A DNA stretch of 50,543 nt from an uncultured Veillonellaceae bacterium (GCA_902785705.1 CACZZN010000021.1:1-50543); one strand, 5' to 3'. Shown: positions 34,249-43,630, numbered from the stretch's first letter. The notes: a model not told the origin generated them from the sequence alone. Numbers and translations are program-made.

Positions 34249-34890
34249 TCAAAATCCATGTCCTGATGCTTCATCATTTTCGTTCTCGTAGACAACCGTC
34301 CGATCGAACCCCGGAAGGATCTCCTCGAGAAAATACGGCACTGCCACAAGGTCGATCCGCTTTAGGCGTTTTTCCCAATAATTGTACTTCCCTTGGAACG
34401 GATTCGTATTCCCCAGCTTGATTTCCTGCGCACATTCCAGCATGGCGTCTATCATGTCGGCAGCGGAGAGAATCTTCCCTTCCAGCGTATCATCCTTGTC
34501 CTCGTTGATGATCTCCTCAATGCGCCGCCGGTAATCCTCGTCAGGGATTTCCGACAGGATGTACTCCCTTACCAGTTCGTCCTCGATCATGGCAAGCGCT
34601 TGATTGACCTCTTCCTTCCGGTGCTTCGTGTGATGAGGGATATCGCCCGTCACGCTTTCCTTGATATCATGGTTCAGCGCTTTCCGATAAAGCTTCTTCC
34701 AATCAATGACAGCGCCGTTCTTTTCCTCAATGATGCCGATGAGCTGGGCGATCTGCGCCACAAAAAAAGAATGCTCCGCAACGGATGATTTCTTGTATAG
34801 AAACTCGACGTTCCAGCGCGTGATATTCGCCAGCTTCCGTGCATAGGAAAGGAAATTCGCCAGCCCCTCCGTGGTATCTTTTGTGTCCAT
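34249..34890 (-). CDS. HD-domain phosphohydrolase (YfbR-like 5'-nucleotidase family)
   Basis: A 213-residue HD protein. SVAEHSFFVAQIAQ carries the first metal-binding His, ALNHDIKESVTGDIPHHTK carries the HD pair, and ILSAADMIDAM carries the final Asp. This resembles YfbR-type deoxynucleoside 5'-monophosphatases, but substrate specificity is inferred only. The ATG at 34890 follows AGGAG. It is the first gene after its own sigma-A-type promoter and is followed by the M16 peptidase. Confidence 0.85.
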   Translation of the reverse strand: MDTKDTTEGLANFLSYARKLANITRWNVEFLYKKSSVAEHSFFVAQIAQLIGIIEEKNGAVIDWKKLYRKALNHDIKESVTGDIPHHTKHRKEEVNQALAMIEDELVREYILSEIPDEDYRRRIEEIINEDKDDTLEGKILSAADMIDAMLECAQEIKLGNTNPFQGKYNYWEKRLKRIDLVAVPYFLEEILPGFDRTVVYENENDEASGHGF

Positions 34891-34930
34891 GTCATTCTGC
34901 TCCTGTCCACTACTGTGACCGTATACCGTA

Positions 34931-34959
34931 ACTATAACACAATCCTTGTCACTCCACAA
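34931..34959 (-). promoter_or_regulatory. Sigma-A-type promoter of the HD-M16-dapA-ade-yihY unit
   Basis: TTGTGG, 17 bases, TATAGT on the minus strand. The -35 lies within the last codons of recD2, and the -10 is about 40 bases upstream of the HD gene ATG. Confidence 0.65.
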
Positions 34960-37165
34960 GCCTGTGCGCCAGACGCTCCGCCAGCAGCGTGTAGCGCCTG
35001 CGGGTGCGGTCATTGGCGACAGCCGTATGGAGCGCCGCCTTGCTCCCCAGCAGGATCACGCGCTTCTTTGCCCGCGTGACCGCCGTATAGAGCAGATTCC
35101 GCTGCAGCATGATGTAGTGCCCCCGCGTCAGCGGCAGGATCACCACCGGGTATTCGCTGCCCTGGCTTTTGTGGACACTCATGGCATAGGCAAGCTGCAG
35201 CTCCATGAGTTCACTTTTCTCATACTCCACCGCCTGCTCCTCACCGAAATTCACCGTGATATGGTCTTCTTCCAGTTCCGTGATGAAGCCGATATCCCCG
35301 TTGAACACATGCTTCCCGTAGTTATTGCGGAGCTGCATGACCTTGTCTCCCAGCCGGAAAGTCTGCGTACTGTTCGCAAATTCCGCCTTGGCCGGAGACT
35401 TCGGATTCAGTGCCGCCTGCAGTCTGCGGTTGAGATTTTCCACCCCGCACTCCTGCCGGTGCATGGGAGAGAGCACCTGCACATCCCGCACGGCGGAAAA
35501 CCCCTCGGCAGGCAGCAGCTGCGTACAAAGCTCGATGATTTTTCCGACGGTCTGCGCCGCATCATCCATTTCATAAAACAGAAAATCCCCGTAGGGCGCG
35601 CAAACCGGCAACCGCCCCGCATTGATTGCGTGGGCATTGAGCACGATCGTACTTTCCCCATCCTGACGGAAGATTTCCGTCAGCCTCACGCTGGGAATCA
35701 CGCGGGAGCGCAAAATATCCTTCAGCACGGAGCCCGGTCCGACTGCGGGAAGCTGATCCACGTCCCCCACCAGAATCACATGGCAGCCGTCGGGCACAGC
35801 CTCCAGAAAGTGCTTCATCAGCACGATATCCATCATGGAAACCTCGTCCAGGATAATGGCGTCTGCCTCCAGCTGCTCCTCTGCATCCCGGGCAAATTCC
35901 GAACCACCGTCACCAAAATCATCTGCCATATCCCGCTGCTGCGCCTGCAGCATGCGGTGCACGGTCATGGCACGATGCCCCGTGGACTCGGCAAGGCGCT
36001 TCGCGGCTCTCCCCGTGGGCGCACCCAGCAGCACCTCCAGCCCCTGCTCCTGCAGCAGCTCGCACATGGCACGCACCACGGTGGTCTTGCCCGTTCCCGG
36101 CCCGCCTGTCAGCACAAAGATTCCATGCTCCAATACAGCAGCTACGGCCTCGCGCTGCAAATCCGCCAAATGTACCCGATGCTCCTGTTCCCATTCCCTT
36201 ACCCGCTGCTCCGGCGCGCCGATTGCCAAGGGGTGCGCCGCCTCCTGCAAAAGCAGCAGTTTCTCCGCCACATACTGCTCAGCACGATACAGATAGGGAG
36301 GATAGATCAGCGTCTCGCCGCCCACATTTTCCATCGCGAGGCGGTTCGCTGCCAGCTGCGCGCGAAGCACGGGCCAGATCATCTCAGCATCCAAGGCAAG
36401 CAATTTCGCTGCCCTGTCCACCAGGGGCTTTTCCGGGACACAGCAATGCCCCGCTGTGGCGATCTGCGCAAGCGCACAGTCGAGCCCCGCCTCGATGCGC
36501 GGCACGGAGTCCTTTTCCGTGCCAATGGACGCCGCAATCGCATCAGCCGTCGCGAACCCGATGCCCTCGACATCCCGCACGAGCTGATAGGGTTTATGCT
36601 CCAGCACATCAATGGCAAAAGAGCTGTACTTCTTGAAGATCCGTCCCGCAAAGGTTCCGGAAATCCCGTGGGACTCCAGCCAGACCATGATTTCCCGCAG
36701 CTCTGATTGCGATTGGTAGGATGCCGCTACCTTCTCCGCCGTCTTTTTTCCGATGCCCGAAACCTCCGTCAGACGGCCGGGCTGCTTCTCGATGATATCC
36801 AGTGTTTCCTCGCCGAAATGCTGCACCAGCCGACGCGCCATCGCAGGCCCCAAGCCGTCAATCGCTCCGGAGCCGAGAAACCGCTCGATGCCCTCCACGC
36901 TGGTCGGCGCGGATACCCGCATGCTGATTGCCTTGAACTGCTCGCCGAAGCGGGGATGGACCATCCAGTTTCCCTTGAGGAAAATTTGCTGCCCCACCAA
37001 AGGCGGAGGCGAGGCGACCGTCACGCTCACACGCCCATGCTGACGGTTCGGCTGCAGACGGAACACAGAGAACCGTCCGTTCTCGCTGGAAAAGATGATG
37101 CTGTCCACCACGCCTTCCAGTTCCTGCTCCGTTTCCACTCCCGGCAAGGTGATCTGCTCTGCCAA
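34949..37165 (-). CDS. recD2: RecD2-type ATP-dependent DNA helicase
   Basis: SF1B 5'-to-3' helicase of the RecBC-independent RecD2 type, 738 residues. The N-terminal OB-like region is followed by helix-hairpin-helix repeats (GLGPAMARRLV, VSGIGKKTAEKV, EGIGFATADAIAA). The motor core has Walker A GGPGTGKTT (about 354-362), DEVSMMD, LVGDVDQLPAVGPG and VHKSQGSEYPVV, then YTAVTRAKKRV. The TTG start at 37165 has GGAGG eight bases upstream and lies 19 bases after the FAD dehydrogenase stop. It probably acts in replication-fork and mismatch-linked repair. Confidence 0.94.
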   Translation of the reverse strand: MAEQITLPGVETEQELEGVVDSIIFSSENGRFSVFRLQPNRQHGRVSVTVASPPPLVGQQIFLKGNWMVHPRFGEQFKAISMRVSAPTSVEGIERFLGSGAIDGLGPAMARRLVQHFGEETLDIIEKQPGRLTEVSGIGKKTAEKVAASYQSQSELREIMVWLESHGISGTFAGRIFKKYSSFAIDVLEHKPYQLVRDVEGIGFATADAIAASIGTEKDSVPRIEAGLDCALAQIATAGHCCVPEKPLVDRAAKLLALDAEMIWPVLRAQLAANRLAMENVGGETLIYPPYLYRAEQYVAEKLLLLQEAAHPLAIGAPEQRVREWEQEHRVHLADLQREAVAAVLEHGIFVLTGGPGTGKTTVVRAMCELLQEQGLEVLLGAPTGRAAKRLAESTGHRAMTVHRMLQAQQRDMADDFGDGGSEFARDAEEQLEADAIILDEVSMMDIVLMKHFLEAVPDGCHVILVGDVDQLPAVGPGSVLKDILRSRVIPSVRLTEIFRQDGESTIVLNAHAINAGRLPVCAPYGDFLFYEMDDAAQTVGKIIELCTQLLPAEGFSAVRDVQVLSPMHRQECGVENLNRRLQAALNPKSPAKAEFANSTQTFRLGDKVMQLRNNYGKHVFNGDIGFITELEEDHITVNFGEEQAVEYEKSELMELQLAYAMSVHKSQGSEYPVVILPLTRGHYIMLQRNLLYTAVTRAKKRVILLGSKAALHTAVANDRTRRRYTLLAERLAHRLVE

Positions 37166-37184
37166 AAAAACTTCCTCCCCTGCT

Positions 37185-38561
37185 CTACATCCTCGACAGG
37201 ATCTTCCGCGCCACATAGACGCCGCTCGCTCCGGCCTGGGAAAGCCCGCGCGTCACGCCCGCGCCGTCCCCGATGGCAAATACGTTTTTCAGCCTCGTCT
37301 CCAATTCCTTCGTGAGCACCACGCGGGAACTGTAGAACTTCACTTCCACGCCGTAGAGCAGCGTATCGTCGTTCGTCATGCCGGGCGCCACATAGTTGAG
37401 CGCCTGGATCATCTCGATGATGTTGTCCAGATGGCGCTTCGGCAGCACAAGGCTCAAATCCCCCGGCGTAGCGGCAAGGGTGGGCTTCGTAAAGCTCTTG
37501 CCCATACGGTGCGCATTCGTGCGCCGTCCCTTGAACAGATCCCCATAGCGCTGCACGATGATGCCGCCTCCCAGCATATTCGAAAAGGAAGCGATGCGCT
37601 TGCCGTACTGATGGGGTTCCTTGAACGGCTCCGTAAAGTGGTTGCTCACCAGAAGCGCGAAATTCGTATTGTGGCTCTGCAGCTTCGGATCGCTGTAGGA
37701 ATGCCCGTTCACCGTCACGATGCCATCCGTGTTCTCCATGACCACATGCCCATGGGGGTTCATGCAGAAAGTCCTCACAAAATCCCCGTACCGCTTGGTG
37801 CGGTAGATCAGCTTCGCCTCATAGACCTCGCTTGTGATATGATCCCAAATCTCATCCGGCACCTCCACGCGCACGCCGACATCCACACGGTTGTTTTCCT
37901 GCTCCACGCCAAGCCTGCGGCATTCATCGGAAAACCATTCCGCGCCCGCACGTCCCGGCGCGACGATCAAATAGTCCGCCGCAATGCGCTCGCCATGTTC
38001 CAGCTCCAGCTCATGATCGCCCTTCCCGTCCGAATGGACATGCGCCACAGGACATTCAAAGTGGAACTCGGCCTTATCCTTCAGATATTCGTAAGTTTTC
38101 TTCAGCATTTCCAGATTGTTTTCCGTCCCCAGATGCCGCACACTGGCCTCCAAGAGATGCAAATCATGCTCCAGGGCAATGCGCCCGATGCCGGAATTCG
38201 ACGTGCTGAACACCTTCGCGGGAGCGCCATGCCTGCAGTTGATTTCATCCACATAGTGAATGAGCTCCATGACCTCCCCGTCTTCCACATACTCATTCAG
38301 CCATCCACCGAACTTCGTCGTGAAATTGTACTTCCCGTCCGAAAAAGCCCCCGCGCCCCCGAATCCGCGCATGATGCTGCATGGCTTGCACCCGATGCAG
38401 CTTTTCACCTTTCCCGCCGAAATCGGACAAATCCGATGATAAATGTCCCTTCCGCTCTCAAAAACAGCCAGCTTCAGTCCCGGTTTCTTCTCCGCCAGCT
38501 CATAGGCCGCGAACACGCCGGCAGGCCCCGCTCCCACAATGGCCACATCGTATTTTTTCAA
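37185..38561 (-). CDS. FAD-dependent dehydrogenase with N-terminal Cys cluster
   Basis: Flavoprotein of 458 residues from a TTG at 38561. It has the dinucleotide motif VGAGPAGVFAAYE (about 9-21), a four-cysteine segment (Cys45, 55, 58 and 61 in ICPISAGKVKSCIGCKPC) followed by GFGGAGAFSDGKYN, and a C-terminal FAIGDGAGVTRGLSQAG. It resembles the uncharacterised COG2509 dehydrogenases. The substrate is unknown, and the Cys spacing could bind an iron-sulfur cluster or zinc. It precedes recD2 in one transcript and is divergent from putP. Confidence 0.85.
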   Translation of the reverse strand: MKKYDVAIVGAGPAGVFAAYELAEKKPGLKLAVFESGRDIYHRICPISAGKVKSCIGCKPCSIMRGFGGAGAFSDGKYNFTTKFGGWLNEYVEDGEVMELIHYVDEINCRHGAPAKVFSTSNSGIGRIALEHDLHLLEASVRHLGTENNLEMLKKTYEYLKDKAEFHFECPVAHVHSDGKGDHELELEHGERIAADYLIVAPGRAGAEWFSDECRRLGVEQENNRVDVGVRVEVPDEIWDHITSEVYEAKLIYRTKRYGDFVRTFCMNPHGHVVMENTDGIVTVNGHSYSDPKLQSHNTNFALLVSNHFTEPFKEPHQYGKRIASFSNMLGGGIIVQRYGDLFKGRRTNAHRMGKSFTKPTLAATPGDLSLVLPKRHLDNIIEMIQALNYVAPGMTNDDTLLYGVEVKFYSSRVVLTKELETRLKNVFAIGDGAGVTRGLSQAGASGVYVARKILSRM

Positions 38562-38602
38562 ATCCGCTCTCCCCCTCATGCGCGTCAAATCAATCTCCCC
38601 CT

Positions 38603-38631
38603 ATTTTACCCGTTCTTCCCTTTATTCGCAA
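38603..38631 (-). promoter_or_regulatory. Sigma-A-type promoter of the FAD dehydrogenase-recD2 unit
   Basis: TTGCGA, 17 bases, TAAAAT on the minus strand, about 40 bases upstream of the TTG start. It is back-to-back with the putP promoter. Confidence 0.7.
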
Positions 38632-38677
38632 TCGTCTGCCGGAAAATCTTGGCAAAAAGCGCAGTGTGAACTTAGAT

Positions 38678-38706
38678 TTGCCAAGTGCAGCATTTTTCCC
38701 TATAAT
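38678..38706 (+). promoter_or_regulatory. Sigma-A-type promoter of putP
   Basis: TTGCCA, 17 bases, TATAAT on the plus strand, 40 bases upstream of the TTG start of the symporter. Confidence 0.85.
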
Positions 38707-38745
38707 AGAATCGTTTATCACTGCATATGGAAATGGGGAATTGAT

Positions 38746-40224
38746 TTGACACACGATTTAGCTATCATCAATACGTTTATCCTTTACATCGGCCTGATGA
38801 TGGGCATTGGCGTCTACTACTACCGCAGGACGCAGAACATGTCCGACTACTTCCTTGGGAACCGGAAGCTCGGCGCATGGGTGACCTCCCTGAGTGCGGA
38901 GGCTTCGGACATGAGCGGTTGGATGCTCATGGGTGTCCCCGGCTTTGCTTATCTCGCAGGGCTCAATGCGGGCTGGATCGCGGTTGGCATCGCCATCGGC
39001 ACATGGGCCAACTGGCGCTTTGTCGCCGCAAGGCTCCGTAAATACACAGAGCTTGCGGGCAACGCGCTGACGCTGCCGGAATTTTTGCAGAACCGCTTTC
39101 GGGACAAGAGCGGCCTCCTGCGCACGATTCCCGCCGTCTTCATCCTCATCTTCTTCATCATCTATACTTCTTCCGGCTTCGTATCGGCAGGCAAGCTCTT
39201 CGAGACGGTCTTCGGCGTGCCCTATGAGTATGCCATCTTCATCGGCGCAGGCTCCGTCGTGTTCTACACTCTCGTGGGCGGTTTCCTTGCGGTTTCCCGC
39301 ACGGACTTCATTCAGGGTGTCATGATGTTCTTCGCGATCCTCATCGTCCCCATCTGCGCCGCCATGTCGCTCGGAGGCTTCGGCACCACCATCAGCGCCA
39401 TTGACAGCTTCAAGTCTTCCATGTTCCAGCCCTTCCTGAAACCCGACGGCTCCACCCTTGGCATGATCGAGCTCATCTCGCTTCTGGCGTGGGGCATCGG
39501 CTATTTCGGCCAGCCCCATATCCTCGTGCGCTTCATGGCGATCAAGAGCACAAAGGAGATCCCGCAGGCAACCCATATCGCCATGACCTGGGTGATCCTT
39601 TCCCTCATGGCCGCCGTTGCAGTGGGCATGGTGGGAACGGTCTACCTTACCGCTCCATTGGAGGGAACGGCCTCCGAAACGGTCTTCCTCGTCATGACGA
39701 ACCAGCTCTTCCCGCCCGTCATCGCGGGACTGATCCTGTCCGCGGTGCTTGCGGCCATCATGAGCACCGCGTCCTCACAGCTTCTTGTCGCCGCCTCCGC
39801 TTTCGCACAGGACTTCTACCATACGATCATCCGCAAGGATGCCGACCAAAAGGAGCTGGTCTGGATCAGCCGCGCCTCTGTCCTGATCATTGCGTCCCTT
39901 GCCATTTTCCTCGGACTGAATCCCAACAGCTTCATTTTGGATATGGTGGCATACGCGTGGGCGGGCTTCGGCGCGGCTTTCGGCCCCGCCATCCTCATGA
40001 GCCTCTTCTGGAAGCGCACGACGCGCAACGGAGTGCTGGCCGGCATCATCGTCGGCGGCGTGACCGTCCTCGTCTGGAAACAGTTCGAATTCCTCGGCCT
40101 CTACGAGATCGTGCCTGGCTTCATCTTCTCCCTCATCGCCATCTGCATCGCAAGCCTCATGGACAAAGAGCCGTCAAAAGAACTTACCGATACCTTTGAG
40201 CTCGTCGGAAAGAGCAAGATATGA
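38746..40224 (+). CDS. putP: Sodium/proline symporter PutP-like (SSS family)
   Basis: Sodium:solute symporter of 492 residues with about 13 hydrophobic segments. LSAEASDMSGWMLMGVPG, GWIAVGIAIGTWANW and STASSQLLVAASAFAQDFYH are strong PutP signatures, including the sodium-site Ser/Thr pair in the last. The TTG start at 38746 follows GGGG by seven bases; upstream codons in the same frame cover the promoter and are not hydrophobic. It is the only plus-strand gene in the window and a single-gene unit with its own promoter and terminator. Confidence 0.93.
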   Translation: MTHDLAIINTFILYIGLMMGIGVYYYRRTQNMSDYFLGNRKLGAWVTSLSAEASDMSGWMLMGVPGFAYLAGLNAGWIAVGIAIGTWANWRFVAARLRKYTELAGNALTLPEFLQNRFRDKSGLLRTIPAVFILIFFIIYTSSGFVSAGKLFETVFGVPYEYAIFIGAGSVVFYTLVGGFLAVSRTDFIQGVMMFFAILIVPICAAMSLGGFGTTISAIDSFKSSMFQPFLKPDGSTLGMIELISLLAWGIGYFGQPHILVRFMAIKSTKEIPQATHIAMTWVILSLMAAVAVGMVGTVYLTAPLEGTASETVFLVMTNQLFPPVIAGLILSAVLAAIMSTASSQLLVAASAFAQDFYHTIIRKDADQKELVWISRASVLIIASLAIFLGLNPNSFILDMVAYAWAGFGAAFGPAILMSLFWKRTTRNGVLAGIIVGGVTVLVWKQFEFLGLYEIVPGFIFSLIAICIASLMDKEPSKELTDTFELVGKSKI

Positions 40225-40229
40225 CACAG

Positions 40230-40270
40230 GTACGGCCCATTGCGGAAACATGATCCGCAATGGGCCGTAC
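40230..40270 (+). terminator. Strong hairpin terminator after putP
   Basis: A perfect 17-base-pair stem (GTACGGCCCATTGCGGA and its complement, seven-base loop) five bases after the putP stop, followed by TTTATCC. It lies between convergent genes and may also serve the minus-strand transporter. Confidence 0.85.
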
Positions 40271-40298
40271 TTTATCCTCAAACATGGGAATTGACTTA

Positions 40299-40321
40299 GG
40301 AACTGTCGAAAAATAACTTAG
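40299..40321. repeat. Single copy of the dispersed 23-base repeat
   Basis: Matches the left arm of the 11192-11278 element at 22 of 23 bases (GGAACTGTCGAAAAATAACT then TAG). The stop codon of the ArsB/NhaD-type gene lies inside it. No second arm is nearby, so this looks like a solo end or a decayed copy. Confidence 0.6.
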
Positions 40322-41607
40322 AGATACCTCAGCCAAACATAGACATTCGCCATGATGATCGAGAGAATCATCATCGGGAACGCAATCTTCATGAAGCCGA
40401 GGAAGGAAATCTGGCGGCCGCGCTGTGCTGCCATGGAGGCTACCACGACATTCGCGCTGGCGCCGATGAGAGTTCCGTTACCGCCCAGGCACGCGCCGAG
40501 GGCGAGGGACCACCACATGGGCTCCAGATTGGAAAGCCCCATGGTGCCCATATCCTTGATCAGCGGAATCAGCGTCGCAACGAAGGGGATGTTGTCGATG
40601 AAGGCCGATGCAATGGCGCTCATCCAGAGGATCAGCATAGCCGTCGCGCTCACATCGCCATTCGTGACCTTGATGGCTTCCGCCGCCATCATCTCGATGA
40701 CACCCGTTTCCACCAGCGCGCCGACCAATACAAAGAGACCCGCAAAGAAGAAAATCGCAAGCCACTCCACCTTGCTCAGCACCTTCGCGATCATGCCCTC
40801 ATTGCGCGTGTAAGTGATGAGAAGCAGCAGCCCGGCGCCTGTGAGCGCCGCAGTTGCCGTCTCCAGGTGCAGCCGCCCGTGCAGAACGAACAGCGAGATT
40901 GTCACGGCCAGCACGAAGAGGCACTTTTTCAGCAGCGCGGGATCCGCGATCTGGCTCTTCGCATCCAGATGCATAATCTTATCCTGCAGTTCCGGCTTCG
41001 TATGAAGATCCTTGCGATAGATCAGCACCAGCAGGCTGACCACCGCGAAGAAGATCAGGACGGAGATTGCCGTGAGGTTAAAGATGAAGTCCATGAAGTT
41101 CAGCCCCACCGCACTCGCGATCATGATATTCGGCGGATCGCCGATGAGCGTTGCTGTGCCGCCGATATTCGACGACAGGATCTGCGCGATGAGGAACGGC
41201 TTCACATCCACCTTGAGCTGCGACGTGATGCTGAATGTAATGGGCACCGTCAGAAGCACCGTGGTCACGTTGTCCAGCATCGCCGAACAAACCGCCGTGA
41301 TGGCGGAAAGCGCCACCAGCAGCGCCACAGGCTCCGCCTTGACCTTCTTTGCGGCCCAGATGGCCAGAAAATTGAACAAACCCGTCTCGCTCGTGATATT
41401 CACCACGATCATCATGCCCATGAGCAGCCCCAAGGTATTAAAATCAATATGATGGATGGCTGTCTCCTGCGAGACGATGCCGAACAGGATCATGAGCATC
41501 GCCCCGAAGATACCCACAATGGTACGATGCACCTTCTCAGAAATGATAAGCGCGTAGGCGGCCACGAAAATGATGACAGCCACCGTTGTACTGCTGATCA
41601 ATTCCAC
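40318..41607 (-). CDS. ArsB/NhaD family ion transporter
   Basis: A 429-residue membrane protein with 10-12 hydrophobic segments of the ion-transporter superfamily. Two inverted halves carry related re-entrant motifs: LSSNIGGTATLIGDPPNIMIA and LGACLGGNGTLIGASANVV. Family members move arsenite, sodium or dicarboxylates; the ion is not determined by sequence. There is no ArsA or ArsR nearby, which argues against a dedicated arsenic operon. The GTG start follows AAGGAAG. Confidence 0.88.
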   Translation of the reverse strand: MELISSTTVAVIIFVAAYALIISEKVHRTIVGIFGAMLMILFGIVSQETAIHHIDFNTLGLLMGMMIVVNITSETGLFNFLAIWAAKKVKAEPVALLVALSAITAVCSAMLDNVTTVLLTVPITFSITSQLKVDVKPFLIAQILSSNIGGTATLIGDPPNIMIASAVGLNFMDFIFNLTAISVLIFFAVVSLLVLIYRKDLHTKPELQDKIMHLDAKSQIADPALLKKCLFVLAVTISLFVLHGRLHLETATAALTGAGLLLLITYTRNEGMIAKVLSKVEWLAIFFFAGLFVLVGALVETGVIEMMAAEAIKVTNGDVSATAMLILWMSAIASAFIDNIPFVATLIPLIKDMGTMGLSNLEPMWWSLALGACLGGNGTLIGASANVVVASMAAQRGRQISFLGFMKIAFPMMILSIIMANVYVWLRYL

Positions 41608-41630
41608 TCACTTCCTTCTCTTACTTTTGC

Positions 41631-41942
41631 TTACTTTCGCTTTCTCGGTACAGCGGTCAGCATGATTTCATGCCCCTCCCTGTGTACCTTGAAGCTGTAT
41701 TCCTTGATATCCTCCCGGAAAAGTGCCATTTTCAGCTCCATGAGGGCACGCCCCAGCTGATCCGTCAGTTCCGGCGTGAAGCCCGCTCTTGCAAGCTCCG
41801 CAGGCGGTTCGGCAGCAGCCTGCGCCTTGCGCTTTTTCTCCGCAGCCTTCTCCGCCGCAGCAAACTGATCCTCCAGGGTTGCTTCTTCCACATAGTTCTT
41901 GAACATGTCCTTGTCCGAAAGGTTCTTTGGTATTTTCGACAT
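41631..41942 (-). CDS. Unknown small protein downstream of glnS
   Basis: I do not recognise this 103-residue protein. It begins MSKIPKNLSDKDMFKNYVEE, has a central Ala/Lys/Glu-rich helix (about 25-45) and a C-terminal basic KVHREGHEIMLTAVPRKRK. The ATG at 41942 lies nine bases after the glnS stop, with AAGGGA about 11 bases upstream. There is no signal peptide or membrane span. The highly charged make-up and position after a tRNA synthetase gene might fit an RNA-binding accessory role, but this is only a guess. Confidence 0.7.
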   Translation of the reverse strand: MSKIPKNLSDKDMFKNYVEEATLEDQFAAAEKAAEKKRKAQAAAEPPAELARAGFTPELTDQLGRALMELKMALFREDIKEYSFKVHREGHEIMLTAVPRKRK

Positions 41943-41950
41943 AAATCGGA

Positions 41951-43630
41951 TTATCCCTTCTTTTGTTCTTTGCTCCAGGAATCCCGCAAGCCCACCACCC
42001 GGTTGAACACCAAATGTTCCGGCGTGGTATCGGGATCCACGACAAAATAACCGTCCCGCAAGAATTGGTAATGCGTGCCCGCCGCCGTCCACTTGAGACT
42101 CGGCTCCACCTTTGCATCCTTTAGTACGATCAGGGAATCGGGGTTCAGCGAGGCGATGAAATCCTCCGGCAGATTGCCGTTCTCATCCGTGGTCAGCAGA
42201 TAGTCATAGAGCCGTACCTCCGCATTGAGCGCCTGCTTTGCATCCACCCAATGGATCGTTCCCTTGATCTTGCGGTTCGCCGTGGCGCCTCCTGTCTTGG
42301 AATCCGGATCGATGCTGCAATGAAGCTCGCAGACACGCCCCGTCTCGTCCTTGATGACTTCCTCGCATTTGATGATGTAGGCATGCTTAAGACGCACCTC
42401 GCCGCCCGGCTTCAGCCGAAAGAATTTTTTCGGCGCCTCCTCCATGAAATCCTCCTGCTCAATGAAGATTTCCCGGGAAAACGGCACAAAGCGCGTGCCG
42501 CCGTGCATGGGATTGTTGTCCGCCTGCAGATACTCCGTCTTTCCCTCGGGATAGTTCGTGAGCACCACCTTCAAGGGGCGCAGGACGGCCATCACGCGAT
42601 CCGCATGCTCATTCAGGTCTTCGCGCACGCAATGCTCCAGCATCGCCACATCCACCAGACTGTTGCTCTTCGCAACACCGATGCGCTCGCAGAAATCACG
42701 GATGGAAGCCGGCGTGTAGCCGCGGCGCCGCAGGCCCGAAATCGTCGGCATGCGCGGATCGTCCCAGCCCCGCACATGGCCTTCCTCCACCAGCTGGCGC
42801 AGCTTGCGTTTGCTGGTGATGGTATTCGTCAGCTCCAACCGCGCAAACTCGATCTGGCGGGGACGGGTATTCACATCAAAGCCCAAGGACTCCAAAAGCC
42901 AGTCATAGAACGGGCGATGCGCCTCGAACTCCAAGGTGCAGACCGAATGCGTGATGCCCTCGATGGCATCGGAAAGCGGATGGGCGAAATCATACATGGG
43001 ATAGATGCACCATGCATCCCCCGTGCGATGATGCTTCGTGTGCGCGATGCGGTAGATGACAGGATCCCGCATATTGATATTCGGGGATGCCATATCGATC
43101 TTCGCGCGCAGCACATGCGCCCCGTCCTCGAACTCTCCCTCGCGCATGCGCCGGAAAAGCTCCAGGCTCTCCTCTTTACTGCGGTTCCTGCAAGGGCTTT
43201 CCCTGCCCGGCTCCGTCAATGTGCCGCGATAAGCGCGGATCTCATCCGCAGAAAGATCGTCCACATAGGCAAGCCCCTTTTCAATGAGCTGCACCGCGAA
43301 CTCATAGAGCTTCTCGAAGTAATCCGAGGCGTAGAACTTGCGGTCGCCCCAGCTGAAACCCAGCCAGCGGATATCCTCCTGGATGGAATCGACGTATTCC
43401 ACATCCTCTTTCGTGGGATTCGTGTCGTCAAAGCGCAGATTGCAAAGCCCTGCATTCTTCTCCGCCAAACCGAAATTCAAGCAGATGGACTTCGCATGCC
43501 CAACATGCAGATACCCGTTCGGCTCCGGCGGGAATCTCGTATGGATGCCCTCCGTGTATTTCCCGTTCCTCAGATCCTCCTCAATCGCGTTCTGCACGAA
43601 ATTGGAAGCCATAGCGCCATTTTCAGCCAT
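41951..43630 (-). CDS. glnS: Glutaminyl-tRNA synthetase
   Basis: Class I synthetase that charges tRNA-Gln directly, 559 residues. The HIGH-type signature is [15 protein letters not shown] (LHVGH about 41-45), followed by RFDDTNP and the KMSKS-like TITSKRKL. The C-terminal beta-barrel anticodon-binding domain is complete. Many Bacillota lack GlnRS and use GatCAB instead, so its presence is a lineage clue. GGAG precedes the ATG, and it follows an HD hydrolase gene by 12 bases. Confidence 0.96.
   Translation of the reverse strand: MAENGAMASNFVQNAIEEDLRNGKYTEGIHTRFPPEPNGYLHVGHAKSICLNFGLAEKNAGLCNLRFDDTNPTKEDVEYVDSIQEDIRWLGFSWGDRKFYASDYFEKLYEFAVQLIEKGLAYVDDLSADEIRAYRGTLTEPGRESPCRNRSKEESLELFRRMREGEFEDGAHVLRAKIDMASPNINMRDPVIYRIAHTKHHRTGDAWCIYPMYDFAHPLSDAIEGITHSVCTLEFEAHRPFYDWLLESLGFDVNTRPRQIEFARLELTNTITSKRKLRQLVEEGHVRGWDDPRMPTISGLRRRGYTPASIRDFCERIGVAKSNSLVDVAMLEHCVREDLNEHADRVMAVLRPLKVVLTNYPEGKTEYLQADNNPMHGGTRFVPFSREIFIEQEDFMEEAPKKFFRLKPGGEVRLKHAYIIKCEEVIKDETGRVCELHCSIDPDSKTGGATANRKIKGTIHWVDAKQALNAEVRLYDYLLTTDENGNLPEDFIASLNPDSLIVLKDAKVEPSLKWTAAGTHYQFLRDGYFVVDPDTTPEHLVFNRVVGLRDSWSKEQKKG

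Noticed and set aside
32170..34266. 698-codon plus-strand frame opposite the M16 peptidase
   Set aside because: Antisense shadow; the HxxEH peptidase on the minus strand accounts for the region.
38619..38655. A seventh sigma-H-like promoter upstream of the FAD dehydrogenase
   Set aside because: The first box is AAGA rather than AGGA and the spacing to GAAT is 19; a good TTGCGA-17-TAAAAT promoter overlaps.
38758..39576. 272-codon minus-strand frame opposite putP
   Set aside because: Very acidic, repetitive translation with no domain; putP has promoter, membrane pattern and family motifs.
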